From the NCBI GenBank assembly GCA_035505975.1, contig DATJQJ010000024.1:1-44421 (forward strand): a DNA stretch of 44,421 bases, in the 5' to 3' direction. How positions within the stretch are numbered: position 1 is the first letter of the stretch; each line of letters starts with the position of its first letter. The notes beneath the pieces are model-generated. The model was not told where the DNA came from. It did not search any database and saw only the letters and a list, made by a program, of their open reading frames with translations. A program made the position numbers and the translations under genes. This document shows positions 33,032 through 41,453 of this stretch, one piece after another. Source of the stretch: CAIKOD01 sp035505975. Lineage in GTDB: Archaea; Halobacteriota; Methanomicrobia; Methanomicrobiales; Methanospirillaceae.

Positions 33032-33712
33032 TCAACTGAAGAATGACTCGTTGAGGTTACCGGTCTGTGAATAGCCACGCTGTTCCCAGTAACCGCGGTA
33101 CCCCGGATCATTCGAAATCTCAATCCTCGTCACCCATTTTATCCATTTGTATCCCCATTTATCCTCGGCAACCAGTTGGAACGGATATCCCCGGTCGACG
33201 GGAAGGGTTACCGCATTCATCCCCGATGCGAGAAGGATATTATTATTCTCGATATAATCGAGAGGGAGAGACGTCGAATAGCCGTCGTACGCGTAAAAAA
33301 TCACCGTATTAGCCCCGGGTGAGACCCCTGTCCCATTAAGAATATCGGCAATACGGACCCCGTCCCAGAGGACCGTTGCATCCCATCCCTCGACACAATG
33401 GAGCGTAATGACTTTTTCATAGTGCGGATTAGCCAGAACTTCGTCGTATGTCAGATTTTTTGGCTGGTCCACGAGGCCGTCAACCTGGAGCCGATAGGTA
33501 CTGATGTTGACGTACTGGGGCCCTTTTATTGAATTTTCCCGAAAATCTGTGATGGAATCAAGTCTCTGCCCGTGATAATCCCTTATTTCGACGGTGGACA
33601 GGACCCTGCTCGTGTTGGCTTGCGGGGCTCCGCCTGGTAAGAGGAGACTTGCCCCATACACGATAACTACGACGACGATGAGGATCAGGAGAATCGATCT
33701 GGTGGTATTCAT
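33032..33712 (-). CDS. sulfite-oxidase/YedY-fold molybdopterin oxidoreductase
   Basis: 226 residues. An N-terminal signal anchor (ILLILIVVVVIVYGASLLLP) places the enzyme outside the membrane. The oxidoreductase molybdopterin-binding domain follows: YRLQVDGLVDQPKNLTYDEV, then LHCVEGWDATVLWDGVRIAD, where Cys106 is the molybdenum ligand. YAYDGYSTSLPLDYI and LVAEDKWGYKWIKWVTRIEI match the C-terminal half. YedY-like enzymes repair methionine sulfoxide; others oxidise sulfite. The physiological substrate here is unknown. The gene appears to share a transcript with a small two-helix protein. Confidence 0.85.
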   Translation of the reverse strand: MNTTRSILLILIVVVVIVYGASLLLPGGAPQANTSRVLSTVEIRDYHGQRLDSITDFRENSIKGPQYVNISTYRLQVDGLVDQPKNLTYDEVLANPHYEKVITLHCVEGWDATVLWDGVRIADILNGTGVSPGANTVIFYAYDGYSTSLPLDYIENNNILLASGMNAVTLPVDRGYPFQLVAEDKWGYKWIKWVTRIEISNDPGYRGYWEQRGYSQTGNLNESFFS

Positions 33713-33918
33713 TCCCTTATTCCTGGTTGACTGCTACTATTGTCTGCAACCAGAACCCCATAGTGAGTTCAAGTTCTTTATTCTTGTGACCTTCCCACTC
33801 CTGATCCCGAACAGGGACCGGTATCATCCGAACATTTTTCTCATCATGGTGTTATCATTATGTGTCAGGCCTTCAGGCAGACCCTGGACAGGCCGGCATG
33901 TGTCAGGAGCTGTTCTTA

Positions 33919-34302
33919 ATGGCAGTTGCAAATCGCTATAGATGCAGGCTCTGCGGGTACATCTACTCCCCCGCAAGGGGAGAGCCGCATAATGGGATCC
34001 CGGCAGGAACTTCTTTCGAAGATCTGCCTGAAAGCTACGTATGTCCGATCTGCGGAATGGAGGGAAAAGGAAAGATTGGTAAATGGGGATTTGACGAATG
34101 GGTCCCGACGCGTTATGTCTGCACGGTGTGCGGGTACGTGTACGATCAGGCCCGCGGGGAACCCCATCGCGGGATAAAACCCGGTACCCCGTTCGAAAAA
34201 CTTCCCGATACCTATCGTTGTCCCGTATGCAACCTGGATCCGAAGATAAGCAAGGAATTCGGAAAGGTAGGGACATCGGGATTTGCGCCGCTTGAATTCT
34301 GA
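33919..34302 (+). CDS. tandem double-rubredoxin protein
   Basis: 127 residues with two complete rubredoxin domains. Domain 1 has Cys 9, 12, 42 and 45 (CRLCGYIYSPARGEP...CPIC). Domain 2 has Cys 68, 71, 101 and 104 (CTVCGYVYDQARGEP...CPVC). Each set binds one iron, giving two one-electron centres. The linker (GKGKIGKWGFDEWVPTR) has no domain. Most rubredoxins are about 53 residues with one iron; two-iron forms occur in alkane hydroxylation in bacteria, but the archaeal role is likely oxygen or peroxide detoxification. ATG 33919 excludes 19 upstream codons with no similarity. It is divergent from the molybdopterin gene. Confidence 0.9.
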   Translation: MAVANRYRCRLCGYIYSPARGEPHNGIPAGTSFEDLPESYVCPICGMEGKGKIGKWGFDEWVPTRYVCTVCGYVYDQARGEPHRGIKPGTPFEKLPDTYRCPVCNLDPKISKEFGKVGTSGFAPLEF

Positions 34303-34677
34303 ACCTTAAATCTTTTTGATGTTTCCTGCGTTTTCCTACCGATCGCATTGTTTAGAACCATTATAGGGAAATGCCATCTCCTACCACACCAGCATGAAGC
34401 ATATTCTGTGGGAATACTCGGCGAACTTCATCTTTTTTTTTATCCGAACATTGGGCTTGAAGCCCCCTCCTCCCGGATCTTATGAGATTAACGCAAGAAT
34501 ATGGGAAAACCCTGATTATAGGGAAATCCGGAAAGACCTGGCAGCTGGAATATTAAACCAGGTTACTGCAGGCATCCCTGACCCGGATTCATGAGCTTTT
34601 TTCATACGTGGTCGTTTTAATTTATCCACACGAAATATATAGGGAGGGTTAGCCACCCTGGTGCCTTGAGGACAATC
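34303..34677 (+). other. intergenic region with a weak small reading frame
   Basis: A 66-codon frame (34394-34594, MKHILWEYSANFIFFF...) has one hydrophobic stretch but no ribosome-binding site or recognised domain. I cannot call it a gene. A TATA box (GAAATATATAGG, 34632-34643) and GAGGA (34668-34672) belong to the next gene. Confidence 0.3.
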
Positions 34678-35040
34678 ATGCGAATTGTACGGTCGAAACA
34701 ATCCAGGGTCTGCGTGGATGGGTCGCTTTTAAAGGAGTTCCTTCTCGATGAGGCGCTCACGGAAGAATTTATCGGATTCCTTTACAACTTCGGGTCTGTC
34801 CGCCTGTTCTCTCACATGAAAATGCCGTATTTTTCATTTGAATCGGAAGATTTTATTTCCGTCAAGGGGTTTGTCGGTGATCCGGTGGTTGAAGTCCGTT
34901 ACCGGCAGGAGTATGCTGACCTGACCGGCGATTATTTCCATCTTCTGCTTTTTTATTATCGTGATGGGAAACCGGGGATCGGGAAAATGAAAGCGATCGA
35001 GTTATCCATCCGCGCGAAAATTGAAACCAGGAAGGGCTAG
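34678..35040 (+). CDS. hypothetical protein, no recognised domain
   Basis: 120 residues, no signal peptide or transmembrane segment. The sequence looks like a small alpha/beta protein: an N-terminal basic strand (RIVRSKQSRVCVDG), an acidic helix (LDEALTEEFIGFLYNFG), aromatic strands (MPYFSFESEDFISVKGFVG, then YFHLLLFYYRDG) and a basic C-terminal helix. It has its own TATA box and GAGGA six bases before ATG 34678, so it looks like a true gene. I cannot assign a function. It converges on the sensor kinase gene. Confidence 0.65.
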   Translation: MRIVRSKQSRVCVDGSLLKEFLLDEALTEEFIGFLYNFGSVRLFSHMKMPYFSFESEDFISVKGFVGDPVVEVRYRQEYADLTGDYFHLLLFYYRDGKPGIGKMKAIELSIRAKIETRKG

Positions 35041-35132
35041 CGAATCAAAAAATACGGTTTGGTACGATATCAGGTTATCTCGGGTTCACCGAAGACATGA
35101 TCATCCCGGGATCTATTGACCGGTTTGAAAAT

Positions 35133-36554
35133 TCAGCCGCTCTTGTTCTGATCCTTTCTGGTCGAACCCTGTCTCACGGGGATCGTCATGTTGAAACGGG
35201 TACCCTGGTCCCTGATCATACTGATGGTGCCTTCAAGTTGTTCAGTCACGAGAAGATTCACCAGTTTCAGCCCGAGGCTTTCCGTGGTCTCGAAATCGAT
35301 CCCCTCCGGAATCCCGATGCCGTTGTCCCAGTAATTGAGAAAATACGTCTCATCCCGCTGGTAAAATTCGATGGATATCTTTCCTTCCCGGTTATCGGGA
35401 AAAGCATGCTTGAAGCTGTTGGAGACCAGTTCGTTGATAATAAGCCCGCAATGGATCGCAGTATCAACATCGAGATCGATCGGTTCGATGCGATAAACAA
35501 CCGAGATCGATTCGTCATTCACATTGTATGAATCAAAGAGTGTATCTACAAGTTTTTTGATATAAGTCGGAAATTCAACCCTCGCGAGGTCTTTGGCCCG
35601 GTATAATGTCTCGTGGATGATGGCCATTGTCCGTATGCGGTTCTGGCTGTCCCTTAATGTATTGATGCTGTTTGCATCTTTCATGTAATGGATCTGGAGC
35701 TCGATCAACGCTGAAATCACCTGGAGGTTATTTTTCACACGGTGATGGATCTCCTTCAATAGCACGTCTTTCTCGGCAAGTGCACGTTTGTTTTTATCCT
35801 CCGACTCCTTCCATTCGGTTATATCACGAATTGATTCGACTGCACCGATCAATGTCCCGTTCGTGTCATAGAGAGGTGAGGCAATAAGCCAGAGATAAGC
35901 ACCTTTTCCCCCTGACAAGACCGGGATATAGGTTTCTGAAATCATTTTCCCGCCGGTTTTTGTAATGGACGGGTATGCCTTCTTCGCTTCCTGATCCTCA
36001 TTGAGAACGAGATCGATGAGAACCGGGCAACGTTTTCCATAAAAAGGCAGGGAATATTCATAGTTGCCTTTTCCGATGATCTGATCGCTGTGAATCCCGG
36101 TCATTTCCTCAATTGCATGGTTCCAGGCGATGACATTGCCCGACAGATCGATTGCGAACGTAGCATCGGGTAAAAAGTTGATAATATCAGTCAGTTGGCG
36201 TTCTGATAATTTCATCGCCTCCTCAGCCTTGCTCCTTATCGCGATCTCGGATTTGAGGCATTCATTTCTCTCGAGGAGCAATATGTTCTGTTTCCTGACC
36301 TCGCCAAGGTAAAAGAAAAGGGCGAGAAGGATGGAGATGAAACCAAACATTCTGGAAATAAGGACTGCACCCATCTGCCCCGGAAAGGATTCGAAACCGG
36401 CGATGGCAAAAGAACCACAGAATAACCAGAAGCCGATCGATACGAATAGCGGCATCTTTTCCCGGCTTTGGAACCAGACTCCAAGCGCAACTATTCCAAT
36501 GGTCGCAGAGAGGATTATGCCCAGTAAACTTACCGGGTCAAGATTGAGTGGCAT
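35133..36554 (-). CDS. membrane sensor histidine kinase (PAS, HisKA_2)
   Basis: 473 residues. Three hydrophobic segments at about 8-85 anchor it. A coiled coil (about 85-115) leads to a PAS domain (about 118-250, LTDIINFLPDATFAIDLSGN to GAVESIRDITEWKESE). The HisKA_2-type dimerisation helix carries the phospho-acceptor His at 270 or 271 (LLKEIHHRVKNNLQVISALI). The HATPase domain has an N box (GLIINELVSNSFKHAFP, about 369-385) and G1 box (DNGIGIPEGI, about 410). HisKA_2 kinases are common in methanogens. The response regulator gene lies 21 bases upstream on the same strand; the two form a cognate pair. Signal unknown. Confidence 0.92.
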   Translation of the reverse strand: MPLNLDPVSLLGIILSATIGIVALGVWFQSREKMPLFVSIGFWLFCGSFAIAGFESFPGQMGAVLISRMFGFISILLALFFYLGEVRKQNILLLERNECLKSEIAIRSKAEEAMKLSERQLTDIINFLPDATFAIDLSGNVIAWNHAIEEMTGIHSDQIIGKGNYEYSLPFYGKRCPVLIDLVLNEDQEAKKAYPSITKTGGKMISETYIPVLSGGKGAYLWLIASPLYDTNGTLIGAVESIRDITEWKESEDKNKRALAEKDVLLKEIHHRVKNNLQVISALIELQIHYMKDANSINTLRDSQNRIRTMAIIHETLYRAKDLARVEFPTYIKKLVDTLFDSYNVNDESISVVYRIEPIDLDVDTAIHCGLIINELVSNSFKHAFPDNREGKISIEFYQRDETYFLNYWDNGIGIPEGIDFETTESLGLKLVNLLVTEQLEGTISMIRDQGTRFNMTIPVRQGSTRKDQNKSG

Positions 36555-36575
36555 ATCCGGTCCGGTTTTTAATCG

Positions 36576-37010
36576 TTATTCCCAGATCATTAAATCCTTT
36601 TGTTCTGAGTCTTTTTTTTCAGCCTTGTGCCTTAGCAATGCGAGCCGTATCGTGGTTTTTAGCGTGTTGTCTGAGAACGGTTTTACGATGTAACCGAAAG
36701 GGGACGTTTTTTCTGCCCTTTCGAGTGTTGCTTCGTCCGAGAATGCTGTCAGGTAGACTACCGGGATATTATGGATACCATAGATCGTTTCAGCGGTATC
36801 GATTCCGTCTATCGGCCCTTTCAGATGAATATCCATGAGCACCAGGTCGGGTTCAAGTTCAAGCGCTTTTTTAATTGCATCGGGGCCTGTTGCAGCTCTT
36901 CCAACGACCTCATAGCCGAATTCCCTGAGTCTGCCTTCGATAGTGACGGCAATTATCGAGTCATCCTCTACGATCAGGATTCTTTCTTTTCCGCTCACTG
37001 ATACAAGCAT
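36576..37010 (-). CDS. single-domain response regulator
   Basis: About 144 residues forming one receiver domain without a DNA-binding output. The acidic pocket is in ILIVEDDS. The phospho-acceptor Asp is in DLVLMDIHL, the Thr/Ser switch in VVYLTAFSD, and the Lys in GYIVKPFS. The first of two possible starts is GTG 37022, and ATG 37010 is equally likely; neither has a good ribosome-binding site. It is followed by the sensor kinase at 21 bases. Output must be by protein contact, for example back on the kinase or a phosphorelay. Confidence 0.9.
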   Translation of the reverse strand: MLVSVSGKERILIVEDDSIIAVTIEGRLREFGYEVVGRAATGPDAIKKALELEPDLVLMDIHLKGPIDGIDTAETIYGIHNIPVVYLTAFSDEATLERAEKTSPFGYIVKPFSDNTLKTTIRLALLRHKAEKKDSEQKDLMIWE

Positions 37011-37104
37011 TGCAGGTTCCACACATCAATTTATTTGATCAGGTAATAGGCCTCTTCATCCTGCCCGCGTTTCGTAATACAAAATCCTGGAGAAACCCCG
37101 GTTA

Positions 37105-37965
37105 TTATCCCAGCTCAAACGTGGTGACCCCGAAGATATGATCCAGCGGCAATTTCGGAATTTTCTTCGTGTACATCCGGGCGGTCCCGAAGACCTCTTT
37201 CATGTCGTGTGACTGTGCGAGGGTGACGGCAGCTCTGTTTATTTCAGGGACATCAAGGAACAGGGGTTCCCTGTCTGCAACCGAAGAAAGGGCTGAAAAT
37301 ATCGTCTCTGCGATCTCTTCTGTATCGGCAAATAAAGGCCCTATCTTATAGCCGTTTCTGCATTTCCTGACGAACCCGTATCCGGTAAGCGAGTCGCCCT
37401 CGATCGCCGCAAAGCCGGTACTGTCAAGCTGGTAGATAAAATGTTTCAGGAAGTTCTCACGGACGGCAGGATAATGAAGGCTGTCGTAAACGAGGACTCT
37501 CGGGAATGGCACTTTTCTGAGAATAGTCAGGGAATTGTCGATTTTTCCCCCGCCTGTACCTTCGAACCTGATATTCCGGTAGGCAAATCTGAACCCCGAT
37601 TTCTCGTAGACCTTTTGAAGGTCAAAAACACCGTCGATACCGAGATTATATTCTTCCGCATATTTTTTCGTAAAATCAAGGATTGCCCTGCCGATTCCCT
37701 TTCCTCTGTAGTCGGGATGAACTATATACAGCCCCCCAAACATGAAATCATCTGAATATCGCACGAGCGCGACGCTTCCCGCCAGATTGTTTTCCGCAAC
37801 AATTGCAAAAAACCCCGAAGGATCAGTCTGATAAAAGGCATCGGCGTCATGAAGGCCGGGATTCCAGCCTTCCTCTGCAGCCCAGTCGATAACGGTGTCG
37901 GCCTCTTCCCGCGTCATCTGGCGTAGTTTTACCGGAATTGAAGTTCCATTAAGCTCGATCTCCAT
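37105..37965 (-). CDS. two-domain GNAT acetyltransferase
   Basis: 286 residues. The N-terminal half (about 15-150) is a GNAT domain with the acetyl-CoA loop VHPDYRGKGIGRAILDF (about 82-98). The C-terminal half (about 155-280) looks like the Acetyltransf_18 partner domain (HFIYQLDSTGFAAIEGDSLT and GYGFVRKCRNGYKIGPLFAD). Such two-domain GNATs (YitH type) are widespread but of unknown substrate. There is no strong ribosome-binding site before the ATG. It is transcribed away from the chemoreceptor. Confidence 0.8.
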   Translation of the reverse strand: MEIELNGTSIPVKLRQMTREEADTVIDWAAEEGWNPGLHDADAFYQTDPSGFFAIVAENNLAGSVALVRYSDDFMFGGLYIVHPDYRGKGIGRAILDFTKKYAEEYNLGIDGVFDLQKVYEKSGFRFAYRNIRFEGTGGGKIDNSLTILRKVPFPRVLVYDSLHYPAVRENFLKHFIYQLDSTGFAAIEGDSLTGYGFVRKCRNGYKIGPLFADTEEIAETIFSALSSVADREPLFLDVPEINRAAVTLAQSHDMKEVFGTARMYTKKIPKLPLDHIFGVTTFELG

Positions 37966-38595
37966 GGAATAGCGTGTATCTGTTCATAATGATGAAGATG
38001 ATGGCGGGATAATTAATGGTCTTAAAAAGGAATGGTCTTTTTCATCTTCCAGGCTGCCTTGAAGTGTTCCGGACAAGACGGCGACGCAGGGTGCCTGATT
38101 GCCAATCCTCTGCCTGACAGGAGTAATTTTTTTTATAATTCCCTGTCGGTTATGACTGTCTGCAAAGTTTATGAATGATCTATAAATTTAACAGGCACTC
38201 CACCAATCATCTGTATATAGTAAACTAAGTTATCGTCATCACATTAATCTTAACGAGGGGTAATTCGTTATGTTCTGTATTGAATTCAGAAGAAACGGGC
38301 AGGAATAATCTGTTCCTGATCGATAACACAGCCAATCCATCGCCATTCGGCTTTGTGCCTCTGACATGACGGCCGGGTCCTGTGTTTCCCTTATGCGGGA
38401 ATAATGGCTCCTTAAATCCTGTCCTTACAATGGCTGAGAGGACTAAAAAAAAATCAATATCTCAAAAAGTTATTAGCAATCAGAATCCGGGACTTCTCTG
38501 AGACTGCAAAAGGTCAGAACTCAGAACGTTCAGGAAAACCGGATTTTCAATATCTTGATTTCAACATTATATCATGGAAGAGGGGATGAAGCACA
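37966..38595. other. intergenic region upstream of the chemoreceptor
   Basis: 630 AT-rich bases. TATA-like boxes at 38181-38190 (TATAAATTTA) and 38213-38220, then a small hairpin AACGA/TCGTT (about 38254-38271). The region past 38426 has a 24-codon frame (MAERTKKKSISQ...) with no support. Whether transcription starts at the far TATA boxes, giving a leader of some 350 bases, cannot be seen from sequence. GAGGGG (38580-38585) precedes the ATG. Confidence 0.4.
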
Positions 38596-40704
38596 ATGAA
38601 GACGAAAGAATTGGAACATTTAATCAATATGGCTTTTGACGGGGATCCGGAATCCCAGAAGCAGCTCAGAATCGTAGCGACCGGCATGAACGACTTTCTC
38701 ATGGAGATGGTCCCGGTTTTGAAGAAGATGGCTGTCAACGACCATACAGGAACACTGAACGGTGAATATCACGGGCTGTCGAAGGAAGCGGCGATTACCA
38801 TTAACGCTCTGCGCGATCGATTGACGCATATCGCGAGTTCGATCGAAAAAATTTCTTCAGGAGATATCAGCGAGTATGAAGAATACCTGCGCATAGGACG
38901 AAGATCAGACCAGGACCGCATTGTCCCTGGCTTTATCAGGTGTCTGGGAGCGCTCAGGGCATTGATAAATGATGCAGACACCCTTGCCAGGGCGGCGGTC
39001 GACGGTCACCTGTCTGCGAGGGGTGATCTGTCGAAACATGAAGGGGACTACAGAAAGATTATCGAAGGAGTCAACAGGACCCTTGACGAGGTTATAGGAC
39101 CGCTGAACACTGCGGCAGACTATGTCGACAAAATCGGTTCAGGGATCATCCCGCCGAAGATTACGACGCGGTACAACGGGGACTTTGAACTGCTCATCAA
39201 TAACATAAACCGCTGTATCGAGGGCCTGAAAGGGCTCCAGGAAGCAAATTCTGTCCTCGCCAGGATGGCGATGAACGACCATTCGGTGGGCGTGGAAGGA
39301 ACCTACACGGGTATCTTTGCGGAAGTAAAGACTAATGTCAATCTTGTCAGGACCAGGGTAAATCACGTTGGCGACTCGCTCGAAAAGATCGGGAACGGCG
39401 ATGTAAGTGAATATGAGGAATACAAAAAAATCGGAAGGAGGTCAGAAAACGATAAGGTGGTGCCGGGGTTCATCAAAACACTGGCAGCACTGAACGCGTT
39501 GGTAAACGATGCCAATTTCCTGGCAAAAGCAGCGGTCGAGGGTCGTCTGGCAACACGGGCCGATGCGTCAAAACACCTGGGAGAATACCGTAAGGTGATT
39601 GAAGGGGTGAATGCCACTCTCGATGCCGTCATCTCGCCACTAAACGAGGCTATCAGAGTATCTGAATCGTATGCACGATGCGACTTCTCGGTCAGGGTAG
39701 ACGAAAACCTCTATGTCGCCGGTGACTTTGTCAAATTCAAAGAAGCCCTTAACCAGGTCGGTATAGAAGTCTCGAAAGCGATAACCCTGATCAACAACGA
39801 GGTAACCGAACTGATGGCATCGGCAGAGGAAGCGCAGGCAAGCCTCGAAGAGATATCCTCCGGGTCCGAACAGATCGCACGAAACGCACAGATGGTCAAT
39901 GACAATGCCATGAAAGGTAACCAGGGGATCGAGCAGGTATCGAAAGTCATGGGTGATCTCTCTGCCGCGGTTGAAGAAGTCGCCTCAAGCATGGAGTCGG
40001 TCGCCCAGCTTGCCAAGGAGACGAACAAGCTCTCGACGGAAGGTGCCAGTCTCGCGAACAAGGCCGATCAGAGCATGACGGCCATAGGAGCTTCTGCTAA
40101 AGTCGTGGACGTGAACATCAACGAGATCAACACAAGGATGAACGAGATTGGAAAGATCGTTGGTCTAATCAGGGATCTCGCCAACCAGACAAACCTGCTT
40201 GCCCTCAATGCGGCGATCGAAGCGGCGCGTGCCGGTGAAGCCGGACGAGGTTTCGCGGTTGTTGCCGCGGAAGTCAAATCCCTTGCCCAGGAATCGAAAG
40301 GTTCAGCCGAGAGTATTGCGTCGATGATTGGAGACCTTCAGGAGAGGTCAAAGAAAGCAACCGAAGCGGTTAACCTCGCATCGGTCCAGGTCGATCAAGG
40401 CGGAAAAGACGTCGGAGAAGCTTTAAAATCATTCAATCAGATTGTACAATCAATTGGAAAGATCTCATCGAGCACCGATGAGGTCTCCAGAGCTGCCGAA
40501 CAACAGGCGGCGAGCGTCGAAGAGATCAGTGCAAGCGTGATCGAAGTATCATCCCTTGTTGAGGGTGCCGCAAAGGAAGCGAGCAATGCTGCGGCAATTA
40601 CCGAGGAAGCATCTGCATCGATAATGGAGATTAACAAAGTCGTCGAAAATGTTAATGCCATTGCTGCAAGAGTTTCCCAGGAAATGGACAAGTTCAAAGT
40701 ATAG
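38596..40704 (+). CDS. cytoplasmic methyl-accepting chemotaxis protein
   Basis: 702 residues without a signal peptide or transmembrane segment, so a soluble receptor. The N-terminal 390 residues hold at least two long similar units (each with MAVNDHTGTLNGEYHG or MAMNDHSVGVEGTYTG, then SSGDISEYEEYLRIGRRS or NGDVSEYEEYKKIGRRS), resembling poly-HAMP modules. The signalling half is coiled coil with the tip RDLANQTNLLALNAAIEAAR and AGRGFAVVAAEVKSLAQES. The tip binds CheA and CheW. CheW follows 13 bases later. No CheA, CheY or flagellar gene is in the window. Intracellular cues such as redox or energy state are the likely input. Confidence 0.93.
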   Translation: MKTKELEHLINMAFDGDPESQKQLRIVATGMNDFLMEMVPVLKKMAVNDHTGTLNGEYHGLSKEAAITINALRDRLTHIASSIEKISSGDISEYEEYLRIGRRSDQDRIVPGFIRCLGALRALINDADTLARAAVDGHLSARGDLSKHEGDYRKIIEGVNRTLDEVIGPLNTAADYVDKIGSGIIPPKITTRYNGDFELLINNINRCIEGLKGLQEANSVLARMAMNDHSVGVEGTYTGIFAEVKTNVNLVRTRVNHVGDSLEKIGNGDVSEYEEYKKIGRRSENDKVVPGFIKTLAALNALVNDANFLAKAAVEGRLATRADASKHLGEYRKVIEGVNATLDAVISPLNEAIRVSESYARCDFSVRVDENLYVAGDFVKFKEALNQVGIEVSKAITLINNEVTELMASAEEAQASLEEISSGSEQIARNAQMVNDNAMKGNQGIEQVSKVMGDLSAAVEEVASSMESVAQLAKETNKLSTEGASLANKADQSMTAIGASAKVVDVNINEINTRMNEIGKIVGLIRDLANQTNLLALNAAIEAARAGEAGRGFAVVAAEVKSLAQESKGSAESIASMIGDLQERSKKATEAVNLASVQVDQGGKDVGEALKSFNQIVQSIGKISSSTDEVSRAAEQQAASVEEISASVIEVSSLVEGAAKEASNAAAITEEASASIMEINKVVENVNAIAARVSQEMDKFKV

Positions 40705-40717
40705 ACGGGGTGTTCGA

Positions 40718-41254
40718 ATGTCTGATTATTCAACAGGGGAGAATGTTTCTGCAAGGCAGGTGTCTCAGAAATCTGCTCCCGATGCCAAGAAAAAGGATAT
40801 CCAGGTCGTGGAGTTTATCCTCGGCAACGAGCATTTTGCGATAGATTTATTCGACGTGCGGGAGGTGGTTGAATATACGAATATTACAAAACTTCCTAAT
40901 TCTCCCCCATATATCAAAGGAATTATCGATTTGAGGGGTGAAATTACGACCATTATCGACCTGAAACAGCGCCTGAACGTGATCGATCAAAATAATCTGG
41001 ACGAACAGAGTTCCAGGATCATCGTCCTCGATGACAATATTACACGGTCCAAAATCGGGATCATGGTAGATGACGTATCCTCGGTCTCGACGATCGATAT
41101 GGATCAGGTCGATTATACGTCGGCAGCGGTCCATAACCAGGACTCGTCGATTATCGGTATCATCAAGAAGAAAATTCACGTTAAGGAAAAAGATTTCAAC
41201 GAACTGGTCATCTGGATTGACATAAAACCATTAATCCAGGATATCCACCTTTAA
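40718..41254 (+). CDS. cheW: chemotaxis coupling protein CheW
   Basis: 178 residues; links receptors to CheA. The CheW fold starts at about residue 28 (QVVEFILGNEHFAIDLFDVR) and includes IKGIIDLRGEITTIIDLKQR (about 67-86), the usual NVRG-like block. The first 25 residues are a polar extension. ATG 40718 has GGGGTG 6 bases upstream; a longer in-frame start would lie inside the receptor gene. It shares the transcript of the receptor. The pair stands alone here, so the CheA partner must be elsewhere. Confidence 0.92.
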   Translation: MSDYSTGENVSARQVSQKSAPDAKKKDIQVVEFILGNEHFAIDLFDVREVVEYTNITKLPNSPPYIKGIIDLRGEITTIIDLKQRLNVIDQNNLDEQSSRIIVLDDNITRSKIGIMVDDVSSVSTIDMDQVDYTSAAVHNQDSSIIGIIKKKIHVKEKDFNELVIWIDIKPLIQDIHL

Positions 41255-41295
41255 GTCAGCCTGGAAAAATAATCCCCCTCTTTTCTGAGGACCCT

Positions 41296-41392
41296 GGTCT
41301 CATCAGGTTCAGGAGACCGTCGACCTGGGCTTCAATGGGGTTTACTCTCCATCCGGGAACCGGACCGGTGTGAAACCGGGAAAATCCAGGTC
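41296..41392. other. structured intergenic element between cheW and mtrH
   Basis: GGTCTC (41296-41301) pairs with GAGACC (41313-41318). GACCTGG (41322-41328) pairs with CCAGGTC (41386-41392), enclosing CCGGT-GTGAA-ACCGG (41365-41379). The last strand is followed by CTTTTCG. It lies between convergent genes, so it may act as a two-way 3'-end structure or be a small RNA. Confidence 0.45.
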
Positions 41393-41417
41393 CTTTTCGT
41401 AATGTTCCGAATAAAAA

Positions 41418-41430
41418 TCAAAAAAAAATT
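41418..41430 (-). terminator. T-run terminator of the mtr operon
   Basis: On the minus strand a run of eight to ten T residues within TTTTTTTTGATTTTTATT follows the mtrH stop codon by about 25 bases. Confidence 0.65.
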
Positions 41431-41453
41431 GTTATTCCCTGATTTGAAAGGGG

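Noticed and set aside
34394..34594. 66-codon frame MKHILWEYSANF...
   Set aside because: No ribosome-binding site or recognisable domain; too short to support without conservation.
41322..41392. tRNA-like reading of the element between cheW and mtrH
   Set aside because: A 7-bp outer stem is present but the inner arm has a 5-base loop and no TTC, and no anticodon arm fits.
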